This document shows positions 6,723-14,987 of a stretch of 33,879 bases of DNA, in pieces (position 1 is the stretch's first letter; the number at the start of each line of letters is the position of its first letter). A program made the translations under genes and the position numbers. Origin of the DNA: ATZT02 sp038124905 (GTDB lineage: Bacteria; Actinomycetota; Actinomycetes; S36-B12; UBA5976). The DNA lies in contig JAYPCW010000004.1 of NCBI GenBank assembly GCA_038124905.1, positions 1 through 33,879 of the forward strand, given 5' to 3'. The notes under the pieces are model-generated. The model did no database searches and was not told the DNA's origin. It worked only from the letters and a program-made list of their open reading frames with translations.

Positions 6723-8189
6723 ATGAGCGAAGAGTCAAATACCAAGCCAAAATCCAAAGTGCGTATTGCGCTAGGAATTGGTTCAATCTTGGTGATCGGC
6801 GTAAGCCTGGTCGCGGGCTTTTTAGGGTATGCGACTTTACAAATTACCGACAACATTGAACCGATAAAGGTTGTTGAGTCCCCAACGCCAGTACCTGAAA
6901 CCGGGCCCTTGAACTTCTTGCTTATGGGAACTGACACCAGAACTGGGCAAGGTGGTGACTTCGGAAGTGAAGAAGACTATGGCGGCATGGGTCGAAGTGA
7001 CACCACGATGTTTGTACACCTAACGCAAGATCGAAAATCTGCAGTAGTCGTGAGTATCCCTCGAGATTCCATGGTGGAGATACCGGTTTGCACCCGTGAA
7101 GATGGTCAAGTAATTAATTCTCGTCTAGACAGATTCAATTCAGCTTTTGCGCTTGCCGGCCCTGCATGCACCATAAAAACTTTCGAATCTCTAACTGGGA
7201 TAAAAATAAATCATGCAGTAGTTGTTGACTTCTTAGGTTTTTCAAATGTGGTAGATGCTCTAGGCGGCATCGAAGTTTGTCTAAATTTCCCAATCAATGA
7301 ACCTTCTGCAAAAGGTGCGGGAATTTCTTTACCCGCTGGCGTACAAACACTTCGTGGAAGTGAAGCTTTGGGTTTAATGCGAGCGCGCTATACCCTCGCC
7401 GACGGAAGTGATCTTGCAAGAATTAAACGACAGCAAGAATTGCTCGCGATCACCATCGATCAAATTCAAAGAAAAAACATAATTACAGACTTCACAACTT
7501 TGTATCGGGTGGCAACTGCGGCTACTTCGTCGTTGAGGATGGATGAGGGTTTAGCCAATATCGATTCGCTGATTACTCTGGCACAAAGTGTAAGTGGGCT
7601 TAAAAGTAAAGACATCACCTTCTTAACGGTTCCCTTCGTGCTTTCGCCAGAAGGAAACACTGTGGTGTGGACCGAAGAAGCTAACACCCTTTGGTCAGAC
7701 ATTATTCAAAGTTCAATTCCTACGATTTCTTCCGTGCCAGACGCGGAGGCAACTGTTGAACCCGAGGCGGAACCTGCACCGGAAGAGCCAGCGACTGCGC
7801 CTTTAAGTGCGAGTGAAGTTTTAGTAACTGTATTAAATGGAACTCGAAGAGCTGGATTTGCCGCTGCGACTAGTGCTTATCTTGAATCACAAGGTTTTAA
7901 TATTGACGAAATCGATAATGCGCCTAATAAAGACACAGCAAATACCCTCTTGGTGTATGCGCCTGGAAATGAAGAAAAGGCACAACTGGTATCTCAAGCC
8001 TTGCAAATTTTTAATCTCACCGAAGATGCTGAATTAATTGGGGCTGATGTCGTGGTGATTTTGGGTAACGATGCTCCAAGCGAATTCGTTGCTCCGGTTG
8101 CCACGGTCGAACCTGAGCCAGAGCCATCTCCGGAGCCGACTGAAACTACTGGCCCACCAACTACCGGCCTGTTTTGTCCGGTCGAATAA
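6723..8189 (+). CDS. LCP (LytR-CpsA-Psr) family wall polymer ligase with C-terminal LytR_C domain
   Basis: LCP proteins transfer lipid-linked glycopolymers (teichoic acids, arabinogalactan, capsule) to peptidoglycan outside the membrane. This 488-aa protein has a short cytoplasmic N-terminus, one membrane segment (about residues 13-37), and an LCP core with LLMGTDTR (about 66-73), GRSDTTMF, SIPRDS (Arg114) and RARYTLADGSDLARIKRQQ (about 220-240), all lipid pyrophosphate-binding positions. A LytR_C domain follows (EVLVTVLNGTRRAGFA, about 365-450), bracketed by acidic Pro/Glu-rich linkers containing TVEPE. Its stop lies 2 nt from the convergent GT2 stop. The ATG has only a weak AGAGA upstream; TAGCAT at 6705-6710 might be its -10. 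Confidence 0.94.
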   Translation: MSEESNTKPKSKVRIALGIGSILVIGVSLVAGFLGYATLQITDNIEPIKVVESPTPVPETGPLNFLLMGTDTRTGQGGDFGSEEDYGGMGRSDTTMFVHLTQDRKSAVVVSIPRDSMVEIPVCTREDGQVINSRLDRFNSAFALAGPACTIKTFESLTGIKINHAVVVDFLGFSNVVDALGGIEVCLNFPINEPSAKGAGISLPAGVQTLRGSEALGLMRARYTLADGSDLARIKRQQELLAITIDQIQRKNIITDFTTLYRVATAATSSLRMDEGLANIDSLITLAQSVSGLKSKDITFLTVPFVLSPEGNTVVWTEEANTLWSDIIQSSIPTISSVPDAEATVEPEAEPAPEEPATAPLSASEVLVTVLNGTRRAGFAAATSAYLESQGFNIDEIDNAPNKDTANTLLVYAPGNEEKAQLVSQALQIFNLTEDAELIGADVVVILGNDAPSEFVAPVATVEPEPEPSPEPTETTGPPTTGLFCPVE

Positions 8190-8191
8190 AT

Positions 8192-9052
8192 TTAGACAAT
8201 TAAGAGTCTTCCCCAGCGCAACATTCTAAGCAGCGCAAGGTAACTAATTGTTTCTTTTTTATTATCTAACTTTCCTTCGCTCCAGCCAGACTTCCAGATC
8301 TCCCAGGCTGCTGCATTTTTTCTTAATCTGAACTTTGACAATACGTACCAATTAAGCAAGTAAATCTGCTTAAAACCAAATGGTAGATACCGATTAGCTA
8401 GCCAATAGCGATTTCGGGCGTTATAAAAATAAAAATCGCGATGCCGTTCACTTGGCTCAACTAGCGGGTGAGCAACTTGTAGTTCCGGCTGATACTGGCA
8501 AATCTTTCCTAAATTCCAAACCTTCCAAACCAGGGCCACACCTTCGTGTCCATAAAAAAAATCTGCTGGCCATCTGCCTGCTTTTTCAAAAACTTCTCGG
8601 CTAATTAAGGTCGCACCCTCCCACAGCGAAAACGCCTTACTTGGTCGGTCTGGATTACCTAAATAAATTCGTGGCACCCAGCGGCGAGGAATTTCTAATC
8701 CTTGCGGATCTTCTGGCTTTGGTTGGATTAAGCCAATTTTTGGATTTGATTCAAAGTAGCCAATCGCCCTCGCCAAAAAATCCTCATCAGGTAAGTAGAC
8801 GTCGTCGTCAAGAAACAATAGGAAGTCCCCTGCGACATGTTCTATGCCGGCATTCCGCCCAGCAGGTATTCCCAAGTTCTGTGGTAAGGCCAAACTCTTT
8901 TCATCCGTTTGAGATTTAGGGTCAAAACCGTTTCCTACCACCACTAAATCAATCTCAACGTTTATTTGCCCTCTAACTGAGTTAATAGCTTTTTTTAATT
9001 CATTTGGCCTTGAGCCTTGCGTCAAAATAATGCAGGCAATTTTGGGGTTCAT
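8192..9052 (-). CDS. Family 2 glycosyltransferase (last gene of the envelope operon)
   Basis: Cytoplasmic GT-A inverting glycosyltransferase of 286 aa. The fold begins with IACIILTQGSRPNELKKAI, continues with NLGIPAGRNAGIEHVAGDF and has the metal-binding motif LFLDDDVYLPDE (D82-D84). An acceptor-side segment SREVFEKAGRWPADFFYGHEG is typical of GT2 enzymes; no clear transmembrane tail. The position resembles that of the rhamnosyltransferase WbbL (Rv3265c) in mycobacteria, but the sequence does not settle donor or acceptor, so no specific sugar is claimed. It follows the CDP-alcohol phosphotransferase by 2 nt and converges with the LCP gene with 2 nt between stops. Confidence 0.9.
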   Translation of the reverse strand: MNPKIACIILTQGSRPNELKKAINSVRGQINVEIDLVVVGNGFDPKSQTDEKSLALPQNLGIPAGRNAGIEHVAGDFLLFLDDDVYLPDEDFLARAIGYFESNPKIGLIQPKPEDPQGLEIPRRWVPRIYLGNPDRPSKAFSLWEGATLISREVFEKAGRWPADFFYGHEGVALVWKVWNLGKICQYQPELQVAHPLVEPSERHRDFYFYNARNRYWLANRYLPFGFKQIYLLNWYVLSKFRLRKNAAAWEIWKSGWSEGKLDNKKETISYLALLRMLRWGRLLIV

Positions 9053-9054
9053 AA

Positions 9055-9825
9055 TTACTTTTCAAGTCTGCTTGAATTCAAAATTGCTACGGTATGGCCC
9101 ACTACTACTACTGCGGCAAGTAGCGTCAATACCTGAAGGACATTTCGCTCAAATCCTGAAACAAAAAAGTACTGAATTATTGCTGCGAGTAAATAAATTA
9201 TGGTTTGCTCAATCGAATGAAACAGTCTATGGATTGGTAAAAATCTAAATAAATTTCTAAAGCGGTTTAAAGTAATATTTTGCGGCTGAGCCAACTTAGG
9301 GTCTTCAGCTAATTTTTCATATCCAGCTAAAGCTCGAGTCACATGAACTAAATCATTTAAAATCTTGTTAAAAATTATTAAAATTGCCAGCGCAAAACCC
9401 CAAATAAGGTCTGCTACTTGTCCGTTGGTAGCAACTCTGATTGCGAAAGCTATCGCCAAAAAACTCTCTGTGGTGTAGTGGCCGATGCGATCGATAAAAA
9501 TTCCAGCTGGATTAAATTTTTTACTAACTCTTGCCACTTCACCATCTGAGCAATCTAACAACATTTGAAATTGCGCCAAAAGAAAAGCGATAAACGCCCC
9601 CCACAGCCAAGGGTTAGTCAAAGCCCAACTAGCTAGCCACCCAGTAAGTACCATCAGCCAAGTGACTTGGGTAGGTGAAATGTTAAGTCTTAAAAATAAT
9701 TTGCTCAAATATGGCGAAACTTTTCGCATGTAGGCTGGCCCAGTCCAGTGCTCGGCCACCCTGCGGTTCATCACGCTCTCGGGTTGGCCCAAACTTCGAA
9801 TTTCGGCGATATTGTATTTAGTCAT
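9055..9825 (-). CDS. CDP-alcohol phosphotransferase family membrane enzyme (variant motif)
   Basis: Integral membrane enzyme of the family that transfers a phospho-alcohol from a CDP-activated donor to a second alcohol (phosphatidylglycerol phosphate, phosphatidylinositol and polyol-phosphate synthases). The signature runs D91-x2-D94-G-x2-A-R99-x8-G108-x3-D112-x3-H116; the canonical last residue is Asp, here it is His. Several hydrophobic segments span about 54-90, 117-157 and 207-248. Being inside a Wzm/Wzt/glycosyltransferase operon, it more likely adds a phospho-alcohol to a wall glycan or its lipid carrier than makes bulk phospholipid, but this is inference. AAGGTG lies 7 nt before the ATG, and the gene overlaps the ATPase stop by 8 bp. 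Confidence 0.9.
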   Translation of the reverse strand: MTKYNIAEIRSLGQPESVMNRRVAEHWTGPAYMRKVSPYLSKLFLRLNISPTQVTWLMVLTGWLASWALTNPWLWGAFIAFLLAQFQMLLDCSDGEVARVSKKFNPAGIFIDRIGHYTTESFLAIAFAIRVATNGQVADLIWGFALAILIIFNKILNDLVHVTRALAGYEKLAEDPKLAQPQNITLNRFRNLFRFLPIHRLFHSIEQTIIYLLAAIIQYFFVSGFERNVLQVLTLLAAVVVVGHTVAILNSSRLEK

Positions 9826-10561
9826 CTAAAGCACCTTGATCTTTCAGATGAGCTTCGAGTGCTTCTTTTAAGGTCCCATCGATTACCAATTGGCCTTTTT
9901 TCAAATATAAACCTCGTGTACAGAACTTATTTAAATCTTCTTCTTTATGACTTACTAAAAATAAAGTCTTACCCTCTTTAAGCAATTTCTCCATCCGGTT
10001 GTAACACTTCATTTTAAATTCAGCATCACCTACTGCCAGTGCCTCATCAACAAGCAATATTGGCTCATCCAGAGATGTAACTATCGAAAAACCTAAGCGA
10101 ACTCTCATTCCACTTGAAAAGTGTCTAACTGGGGTATCGAGAAAGTCACCAATACCTGAAAATTCAACGATCTCATCAAATTTTTCAGCTACTTGTTTTC
10201 TATTTAACCCATGCAATCCGGCAACTAACCAAATATTGTCTCTAGCCGTTAAGTCACTTTTTAATCCGCCAGTTAGCTCAATCACCGGAGCTACTCCGCC
10301 ATTAACTTCAACTTTTCCTTCATCGGGTATCAACACGCCAGCAATAATTCGAAGTAGTGTGCTTTTTCCTTGGCCATTTGCTCCCACCAGGCCGACTGCC
10401 TCACCTCTTTTTACATTAAATGAAACATTTCGTAACGCCCAAAATGAACCCTTAGGTGTAGTGTTTTTGTTTTGTAAAACCATTTCTCGTATTGAAAATT
10501 TTCTTTTACGATTTCGATTAAATCTAATTCCTAAATTCTGTACAGAGATAACGTTATCCAT
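9818..10561 (-). CDS. wzt: ABC-2 polysaccharide exporter ATPase (Wzt/TagH-like, no C-terminal sugar-binding domain)
   Basis: Nucleotide-binding subunit for export of a lipid-linked glycopolymer. Walker A GANGQGKST (about residues 60-68), Q-loop region VIELTGG, signature HFSSGMRVRLGFS, Walker B ILLVDEALAVGDAEF and switch HK in LVSHKEEDL are all present. The protein ends soon after the NBD at 247 aa, so it lacks the carbohydrate-binding C-terminal domain of long Wzt proteins, like mycobacterial Rv3781. I start it at ATG 10561 because AGGAGG is 4 nt upstream; the GTG at 10564 is too close to it. The permease stop and this ATG overlap as TGATG, implying translational coupling. Confidence 0.94.
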   Translation of the reverse strand: MDNVISVQNLGIRFNRNRKRKFSIREMVLQNKNTTPKGSFWALRNVSFNVKRGEAVGLVGANGQGKSTLLRIIAGVLIPDEGKVEVNGGVAPVIELTGGLKSDLTARDNIWLVAGLHGLNRKQVAEKFDEIVEFSGIGDFLDTPVRHFSSGMRVRLGFSIVTSLDEPILLVDEALAVGDAEFKMKCYNRMEKLLKEGKTLFLVSHKEEDLNKFCTRGLYLKKGQLVIDGTLKEALEAHLKDQGALDD

Positions 10562-11322
10562 CACACCTCCTTCAAAACTGTAGCTTCAATCTTCTTAAAG
10601 AAAAATAAACCAAGAGCAAATAATCCCAGCGCCCAGAGCGCCGCAGAAAGCAAGGGGTACAAAATTTCTGCCCCCTGAGGCCAAAATCCGGCGCGATACA
10701 AAGTGACTATTCCCGTCATTGGATTTAGATAACTTAAAACTTGACCTTGCTCTGGAACGTCAGAAACAGAGTAGATGATCGGAGTTAGGTAAAAGCCAAG
10801 CCTCACGACCAAGCGAATTATATTTTTCATATCTCGCGCCAAAACGGTCAAGGGAGCGAGTAATAATCCAATGCCTACCAAAAGCAGATACTGCAAAATG
10901 AAGGCTACCGGAAACCACAAAAGTTCCCAGGTGACGCTCTTTCCAAAAATGATTGCCAGTCCAATGAGTATGGGCAAAGCAAAAATAAATTCCATAGCTT
11001 TTGCGGTGATGGACTTTATAACCCAGAGTGCTCTCGGTAAGGCAATCGAGCGAACTAATCGATTTTCCGTTATCAAGGCACGAGATGAATCATTCAATGA
11101 TGAAGCGAGCCAAACCCAAGGCAGAATGCCCGCCAAGAGAAACAAAAGATAAGGTTGTTCACCCACTCCGCGAGCTCCCAGAATTACTGTGAAAACCAAC
11201 CAATAAATCAGCGACATAAATAAGGGATCTAGCAGCGACCAGAGATAACCTAACCAAGTTCCGGCATATCTAATTTGCAGATCGCGAAACACTAAAAGCC
11301 GAAGCGCCTGAAGGTGTTTCAA
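10561..11322 (-). CDS. wzm: ABC-2 polysaccharide exporter permease (Wzm/TagG-like)
   Basis: Membrane subunit paired with the adjacent ATPase. The cytoplasmic N-terminal stretch LLVFRDLQIRYAGTWLGYLW is the classic start of Wzm/TagG/RfbD proteins, followed by about six membrane segments (PLFMSLIYWLVFTVILG, YLLFLLAGILPWVWLA, FALPILIGLAIIFG, FILQYLLLVGIGLLLAPL, LVRLGFYLTPIIYSVSDV and LLSAALWALGLFALGLFFF). A longer frame to 11409 exists but overlaps the upstream glycosyltransferase by 46 bp; the TTG at 11322 has AAGGAG about 5 nt upstream, falls 41 nt after that gene and leaves the canonical N-terminus intact, so it is preferred (253 aa). Confidence 0.93.
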   Translation of the reverse strand: MKHLQALRLLVFRDLQIRYAGTWLGYLWSLLDPLFMSLIYWLVFTVILGARGVGEQPYLLFLLAGILPWVWLASSLNDSSRALITENRLVRSIALPRALWVIKSITAKAMEFIFALPILIGLAIIFGKSVTWELLWFPVAFILQYLLLVGIGLLLAPLTVLARDMKNIIRLVVRLGFYLTPIIYSVSDVPEQGQVLSYLNPMTGIVTLYRAGFWPQGAEILYPLLSAALWALGLFALGLFFFKKIEATVLKEV

Positions 11323-11363
11323 AACGTCTCCTTGATATACCCGATCAGACTCGAGATTAATGC

Positions 11364-12341
11364 CTAAAGCCGCTTGAGAAAGCCAACGCCCCAACAAATA
11401 TGCATACAAACGAAAACAGCCGGTAAATACAGCATGCTTTTCAAAGTTAAACCCTTTGACCCCAGTCCACTAAATAGCAATACCGCAACTGAGTAAACCA
11501 GCGGTGCAATTGCGCCTAGCTGCAAAATCTCTATCTGCCAGATCCAACCAATTAGGGCAAAAATGATTCCGATTAAAAGTCCTATAACCGTAAGCGGCGG
11601 TGTTAAGTATCTCAGGGAAAGCGACTGCTTGTAATTATTAACGATTCGTCTTCTACCCTGACCGTACTGAAAATATTGTTTCGCCAACGCTGCCAAGTTG
11701 GCTCTAGGGCGATAGGTCACTTTTAACTTAGGGGTAAACCAGATTTTTCCGCCATTTGCTCTAATTCGATAATTGAGCTCCCAGTCTTGCGCTCTAACAA
11801 AATCTTCGTTGAATAATCCAATTTTTTTAAATACTTTTTTTTGAAAGACACCTAAATAAACTGTTAAAGCTTCTCCAGCTTCTCCGCCGATATGAAACGG
11901 CGCGTTACCTACACCAAATTTACTTGTCATAGCTCGGGCAACCGCTCTTTCAAAATCTGTAGTTCCCTGGGCGTCCATGATTCCACCAACATTGTCGGCA
12001 TTGGTTTCTTGCAATGTTTCAACTGCGATTTTGAAATAATCTCTCTCGATAAGTGCATGACCATCTAGACGAACGATAATTTCATGGCTTGCTTGTGCTA
12101 TTGCTAAATTAAGTGCAGTGGGTGTCTTACCAGAAGGATTGTTAATTAATTTAATACTTGAAAATTTTTGAGCTAGCTTCACAGCAATTTCGTTTGTTCG
12201 ATCAGCACTCGGACCTAAAGCTAAAATCAGTTCAACTTGCCCCGAATAATCCTGATTGAAAACTCTTTCAACCGCACTTTCTAGATGTCTTTCCTCGTTA
12301 AGGATCGGCATGACAACACTTAGGGCAGGTTGACTATTCAT
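11364..12341 (-). CDS. Family 2 glycosyltransferase with C-terminal membrane segments (ExoA-like)
   Basis: First gene of the five-gene envelope operon, 325 aa. The N-terminal GT-A domain shows LSVVMPILNEERHLESAV, NPSGKTPTALNLAI and IVRLDGHALIERDY (about residues 88-101; the metal motif is D-G-H), followed by the acceptor-side FVRAQDWELNYRIRANG and QYFQYGQGRRR, a form of the Q-x-x-R-W-type processive motif. Two to three membrane segments occupy the last 80 residues. The layout resembles ExoA and related enzymes that elongate lipid-linked glycans at the inner membrane face. Sugar specificity is not readable. TAGATT lies 8 nt before the ATG and no Shine-Dalgarno is seen. Confidence 0.92.
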   Translation of the reverse strand: MNSQPALSVVMPILNEERHLESAVERVFNQDYSGQVELILALGPSADRTNEIAVKLAQKFSSIKLINNPSGKTPTALNLAIAQASHEIIVRLDGHALIERDYFKIAVETLQETNADNVGGIMDAQGTTDFERAVARAMTSKFGVGNAPFHIGGEAGEALTVYLGVFQKKVFKKIGLFNEDFVRAQDWELNYRIRANGGKIWFTPKLKVTYRPRANLAALAKQYFQYGQGRRRIVNNYKQSLSLRYLTPPLTVIGLLIGIIFALIGWIWQIEILQLGAIAPLVYSVAVLLFSGLGSKGLTLKSMLYLPAVFVCMHICWGVGFLKRL

Positions 12342-12349
12342 GTTGTCTC

Positions 12350-12355
12350 AATCTA
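12350..12355 (-). promoter_or_regulatory. Candidate -10 box for the GT2-wzm-wzt operon
   Basis: TAGATT on the minus strand, 8 nt before the GT2 ATG (12341), in the 41-nt divergent gap shared with the second LCP gene. No Shine-Dalgarno in the gap; no clear -35. Confidence 0.35.
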
Positions 12356-12370
12356 ATACAACCCAGGCCC

Positions 12371-12376
12371 TACGAT
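12371..12376 (+). promoter_or_regulatory. Candidate -10 box for leaderless LCP transcript
   Basis: TACGAT, 6 nt before the ATG at 12383, with no Shine-Dalgarno. Its upstream flank overlaps the opposite promoter of the divergent GT2 operon. Confidence 0.45.
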
Positions 12377-12382
12377 TGGCTC

Positions 12383-13369
12383 ATGAGTGAAATAGAGCCC
12401 ATTTCCAAGAAGTCTCCTTGGGGAATGCGAATAAAATTGATTTTTGTACTTATTTTGAGTTGGCTTGTTTTGCTTGGCTTAATTTTTAATTTTCGCCTAG
12501 ATAAAATTCCTGCCTTAAGCGCAGATCCGTCTATTAGTGCACCAAAGGGTCAAGCCTGGCTCGTCATGGGTTCAGATTCGAGAGGCGAAAAAAAAGATCC
12601 AGCACTTAAGGGAGTTCCCTTAGGTAAATTTGAAGGTGCCAGAGCTGACACCATCATGCTTTTATCTATTGCGCAATCGTTTTCTGGTCTTTCCTTAACT
12701 AGCTTGCCGCGGGATTTACTTGTAGAGATTCCTGCTTACGGCGACAATTCGGCTAGAGAGAACAAAATTAATGCAGCCTATGCCTTTGGTGGTCCTGAAT
12801 TATCAGTAAAGACAGTACAAAATTTTTCACAGGTAGAGATTCAACATTATCTAGAAGTTGGCTTTGTTGGGTTAATTAACTTGGTAGATGCGGTTGGAGG
12901 CATAGAAGTTTGCCCCACTCAGGATTTTGCCGATGAAAAAGCTGGCCTATATATGCAAGCAGGTTGTCAAGAAATCGATGGCAAAACTGCCTTGGCATAC
13001 TCGCGAGCGCGTTATACCGACCCTAAAGGTGATCTGGGAAGAGTTGAAAGGCAGCAAGAAGTTATTAAATCTCTAATTAAGAAAGTCACCAGTATTTCAA
13101 CAATTTTAAATCCTGTTGCGCAATACAGAATTGTTTGGAATCTGGGTGAGGCAATTACTGTAGATGAAAAGACGAATGCATTCGATTTATCACTGCTAGT
13201 TTTTGCCGCACTGAGAGAGATCAATTCTGGGACGCTACCTGTGGAATCCGGTGGAAGAGTTGAAAATGTTGGTTCGGTTTTAATTCCAATTGAGCCACAA
13301 GCAACTCAAATTTTAGAAGATATTAAAGATGGACGAATAGTAAATTTCGAGCGTCAAGACAATTCTTGA
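12383..13369 (+). CDS. LCP (LytR-CpsA-Psr) family wall polymer ligase, short form
   Basis: Second LCP protein in the window, 328 aa: short basic cytoplasmic tail, one membrane segment (about residues 16-38, IKLIFVLILSWLVLLGLIF) and an extracytoplasmic LCP domain. Core motifs are LVMGSDSRGE (about 60-68), GARADTIMLLSI, SLPRDLLVEIP (about 107-117), LVDAVGGIEVCP and YSRARYTDPKGDLGRVERQQE (about 205-225). Unlike the first copy it has no LytR_C domain. Divergent from the glycosyltransferase/ABC operon, so both LCP genes bracket it, supporting a role in attaching that operon's product to peptidoglycan. Its last 16 bp overlap the 3' end of the convergent purE. Confidence 0.94.
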   Translation: MSEIEPISKKSPWGMRIKLIFVLILSWLVLLGLIFNFRLDKIPALSADPSISAPKGQAWLVMGSDSRGEKKDPALKGVPLGKFEGARADTIMLLSIAQSFSGLSLTSLPRDLLVEIPAYGDNSARENKINAAYAFGGPELSVKTVQNFSQVEIQHYLEVGFVGLINLVDAVGGIEVCPTQDFADEKAGLYMQAGCQEIDGKTALAYSRARYTDPKGDLGRVERQQEVIKSLIKKVTSISTILNPVAQYRIVWNLGEAITVDEKTNAFDLSLLVFAALREINSGTLPVESGGRVENVGSVLIPIEPQATQILEDIKDGRIVNFERQDNS

Positions 13370-13845
13370 TTTTGTTTTTGAGCTAAATCTTTTTGATTGG
13401 CTTGAAATCTAACAAGCTTCTCCTCAATTTTAGAATCATGAGTTGCCAATATTCTTAAAGCTAACAAGGCAGCATTTTTACTATTAGCAATTCCCACAGT
13501 CGCCACTGGTACGCCCGCTGGCATTTGGGCAATAGAAAGTAACGAATCAAGCCCGCTGAGATTCTTTAACGGTACCGGCACACCAATTACTGGAAGTGTA
13601 GTTAGCGAGGCAATCATGCCCGGCAAATGCGCCGCTCCCCCGGCTGCCGCAATGATAATTTTTACGCCGCGCGTTAAAGCCGCTTTGGCATATTCCATCA
13701 TTGCTTCAGGGGTGCGATGAGCGCTTTGCACTTGTAGCTCATAACCAATTTCAAATTCGTCTAGCAAATCAATCGCACCTTGCAAGGCAGCTTTGTCGCT
13801 CGAGCTACCCATCACTATCGAAATTAAAGGAGTATTCATATTCAC
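13354..13845 (-). CDS. purE: N5-carboxyaminoimidazole ribonucleotide mutase (class I PurE)
   Basis: Purine biosynthesis enzyme converting N5-CAIR made by PurK to CAIR. The 163-aa length is normal. Visible motifs are VMGSSSDKAAL (phosphate loop, about residues 11-21), QSAHRTPEAM (catalytic His, about 41-50), AAAGGAAHLPGM (about 69-80) and PVPLKNLSGLDSLLSIAQMPAGVPVATV region split over the substrate site. The start is GTG at 13845, overlapping the purK stop as GTGA; an ATG two codons later (13839) is an alternative. Its 3' end overlaps the convergent LCP gene by 16 bp. Confidence 0.97.
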   Translation of the reverse strand: MNMNTPLISIVMGSSSDKAALQGAIDLLDEFEIGYELQVQSAHRTPEAMMEYAKAALTRGVKIIIAAAGGAAHLPGMIASLTTLPVIGVPVPLKNLSGLDSLLSIAQMPAGVPVATVGIANSKNAALLALRILATHDSKIEEKLVRFQANQKDLAQKQNQELS

Positions 13846-14987
13846 TCAGTTATTGTTCCAGTGAAGTAATCCGCTGCATGGCGAGCTCTTGCTAACAAAT
13901 CAACCCAATCTGTTCCACTTAAATTTAGGTGTCCTACCTTACGCCCTGGTTTAACGCCTTTGCCATAAAGCTGAACGCGAAGCTGGGGATCGCGAGCTAA
14001 GCAGTGCAGATACGGTCGATACAAATCTTGAAAATCTCCACCAAGAATATTTGCCATTACCGTGTAAGGAGCTTTTGGAGCGGAGCTTCCTAAAGGTAAA
14101 TCTAAAATTGCTCTCAAATGATTTTCAAATTGACTGGTAATTGCGCCATCAATTGACCAATGACCAGAATTATGTGGCCGCATGGCTAATTCATTTATTA
14201 AAATTTCGCCGCTCTTGGTCTCAAACATTTCGATAGTAAAAACTCCGGTAATGTCTAATTCCTTTGCCACCATTAGGCCTAATTGTTGAATTTTAATATT
14301 TAAATTTTCATCTAAATTTGGTGCTGGGGCTATCACCTCATTGCAGACTCCATTTTTTTGTCTAGTTTCAACGGGCTGGTAGACCACTAATTGATTGCTG
14401 GGGCTTCTTACTACCTGCACCGCCAACTCGCGAACAAAGTCGACTTTTTCTTCTAAGAGCCAAGTGCTATCAGGAGTAGTAAAAAATTCATTGAGCTGAG
14501 CCGCTTCTTCTATCTCCCACACGCCCTTACCGTCATACCCACCTTTTATCGCTTTCAAAATCATTTGACCCGATTGCTCATTAAAAAATTGTTGCGCTTT
14601 TGTGATGGAGTTTGTTGAAATCCATCTGGGATTTGGTAACTGTGCCTGATGCAAAGTTTGTCGCATATGAGCCTTATCTTGCGAGCAAGCTAACGCTTTG
14701 ATGCCTGGTCGAATTGCAATTTTCATTTTTTCTAATTGCGCAAGCAGCTCTAAGGGAACATGTTCGTGATCAAAAGTTACGACAGAAACTCCCTTACTTG
14801 CATTTATCAAATGTTCTAAATTTGTATAGTCGCCTAAATAATTATCACTTGAAATTTGAGCTGCTGATTCATCATTGGCTGCTGCAAGCACTCGAATTTT
14901 GATTCCTAAGCGAGTGCTCGCTTCAATCATCATTCGGGCTAATTGGCCGGCACCAATCACTAAAACTGTTGGAAAGTAATCTTGCAT
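13842..14987 (-). CDS. purK: N5-carboxyaminoimidazole ribonucleotide synthase
   Basis: ATP-grasp enzyme carboxylating AIR with bicarbonate to N5-CAIR, the step before PurE. 381 aa, normal for the family. Features: N-terminal LVIGAGQLARMMIEAS, VVTFDHEHVPLELL, the ATP-grasp loop LKAIKGGYDGKGVW (about residues 141-154), EEKVDFVRELAVQVVR, and the metal/substrate site LINELAMRPHNSGHWSIDGA (about 265-284). It starts immediately after the birA stop (TAG then ATG, no spacer) and overlaps purE by 4 bp, so birA-purK-purE read as one operon; a polar effect of the birA nonsense codon on purK is conceivable. Confidence 0.97.
   Translation of the reverse strand: MQDYFPTVLVIGAGQLARMMIEASTRLGIKIRVLAAANDESAAQISSDNYLGDYTNLEHLINASKGVSVVTFDHEHVPLELLAQLEKMKIAIRPGIKALACSQDKAHMRQTLHQAQLPNPRWISTNSITKAQQFFNEQSGQMILKAIKGGYDGKGVWEIEEAAQLNEFFTTPDSTWLLEEKVDFVRELAVQVVRSPSNQLVVYQPVETRQKNGVCNEVIAPAPNLDENLNIKIQQLGLMVAKELDITGVFTIEMFETKSGEILINELAMRPHNSGHWSIDGAITSQFENHLRAILDLPLGSSAPKAPYTVMANILGGDFQDLYRPYLHCLARDPQLRVQLYGKGVKPGRKVGHLNLSGTDWVDLLARARHAADYFTGTITE

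Noticed and set aside
11323..11409. N-terminal extension of the Wzm-like permease
   Set aside because: Would overlap the upstream GT2 gene by 46 bp; the TTG at 11322 has AAGGAG and leaves a canonical family N-terminus.
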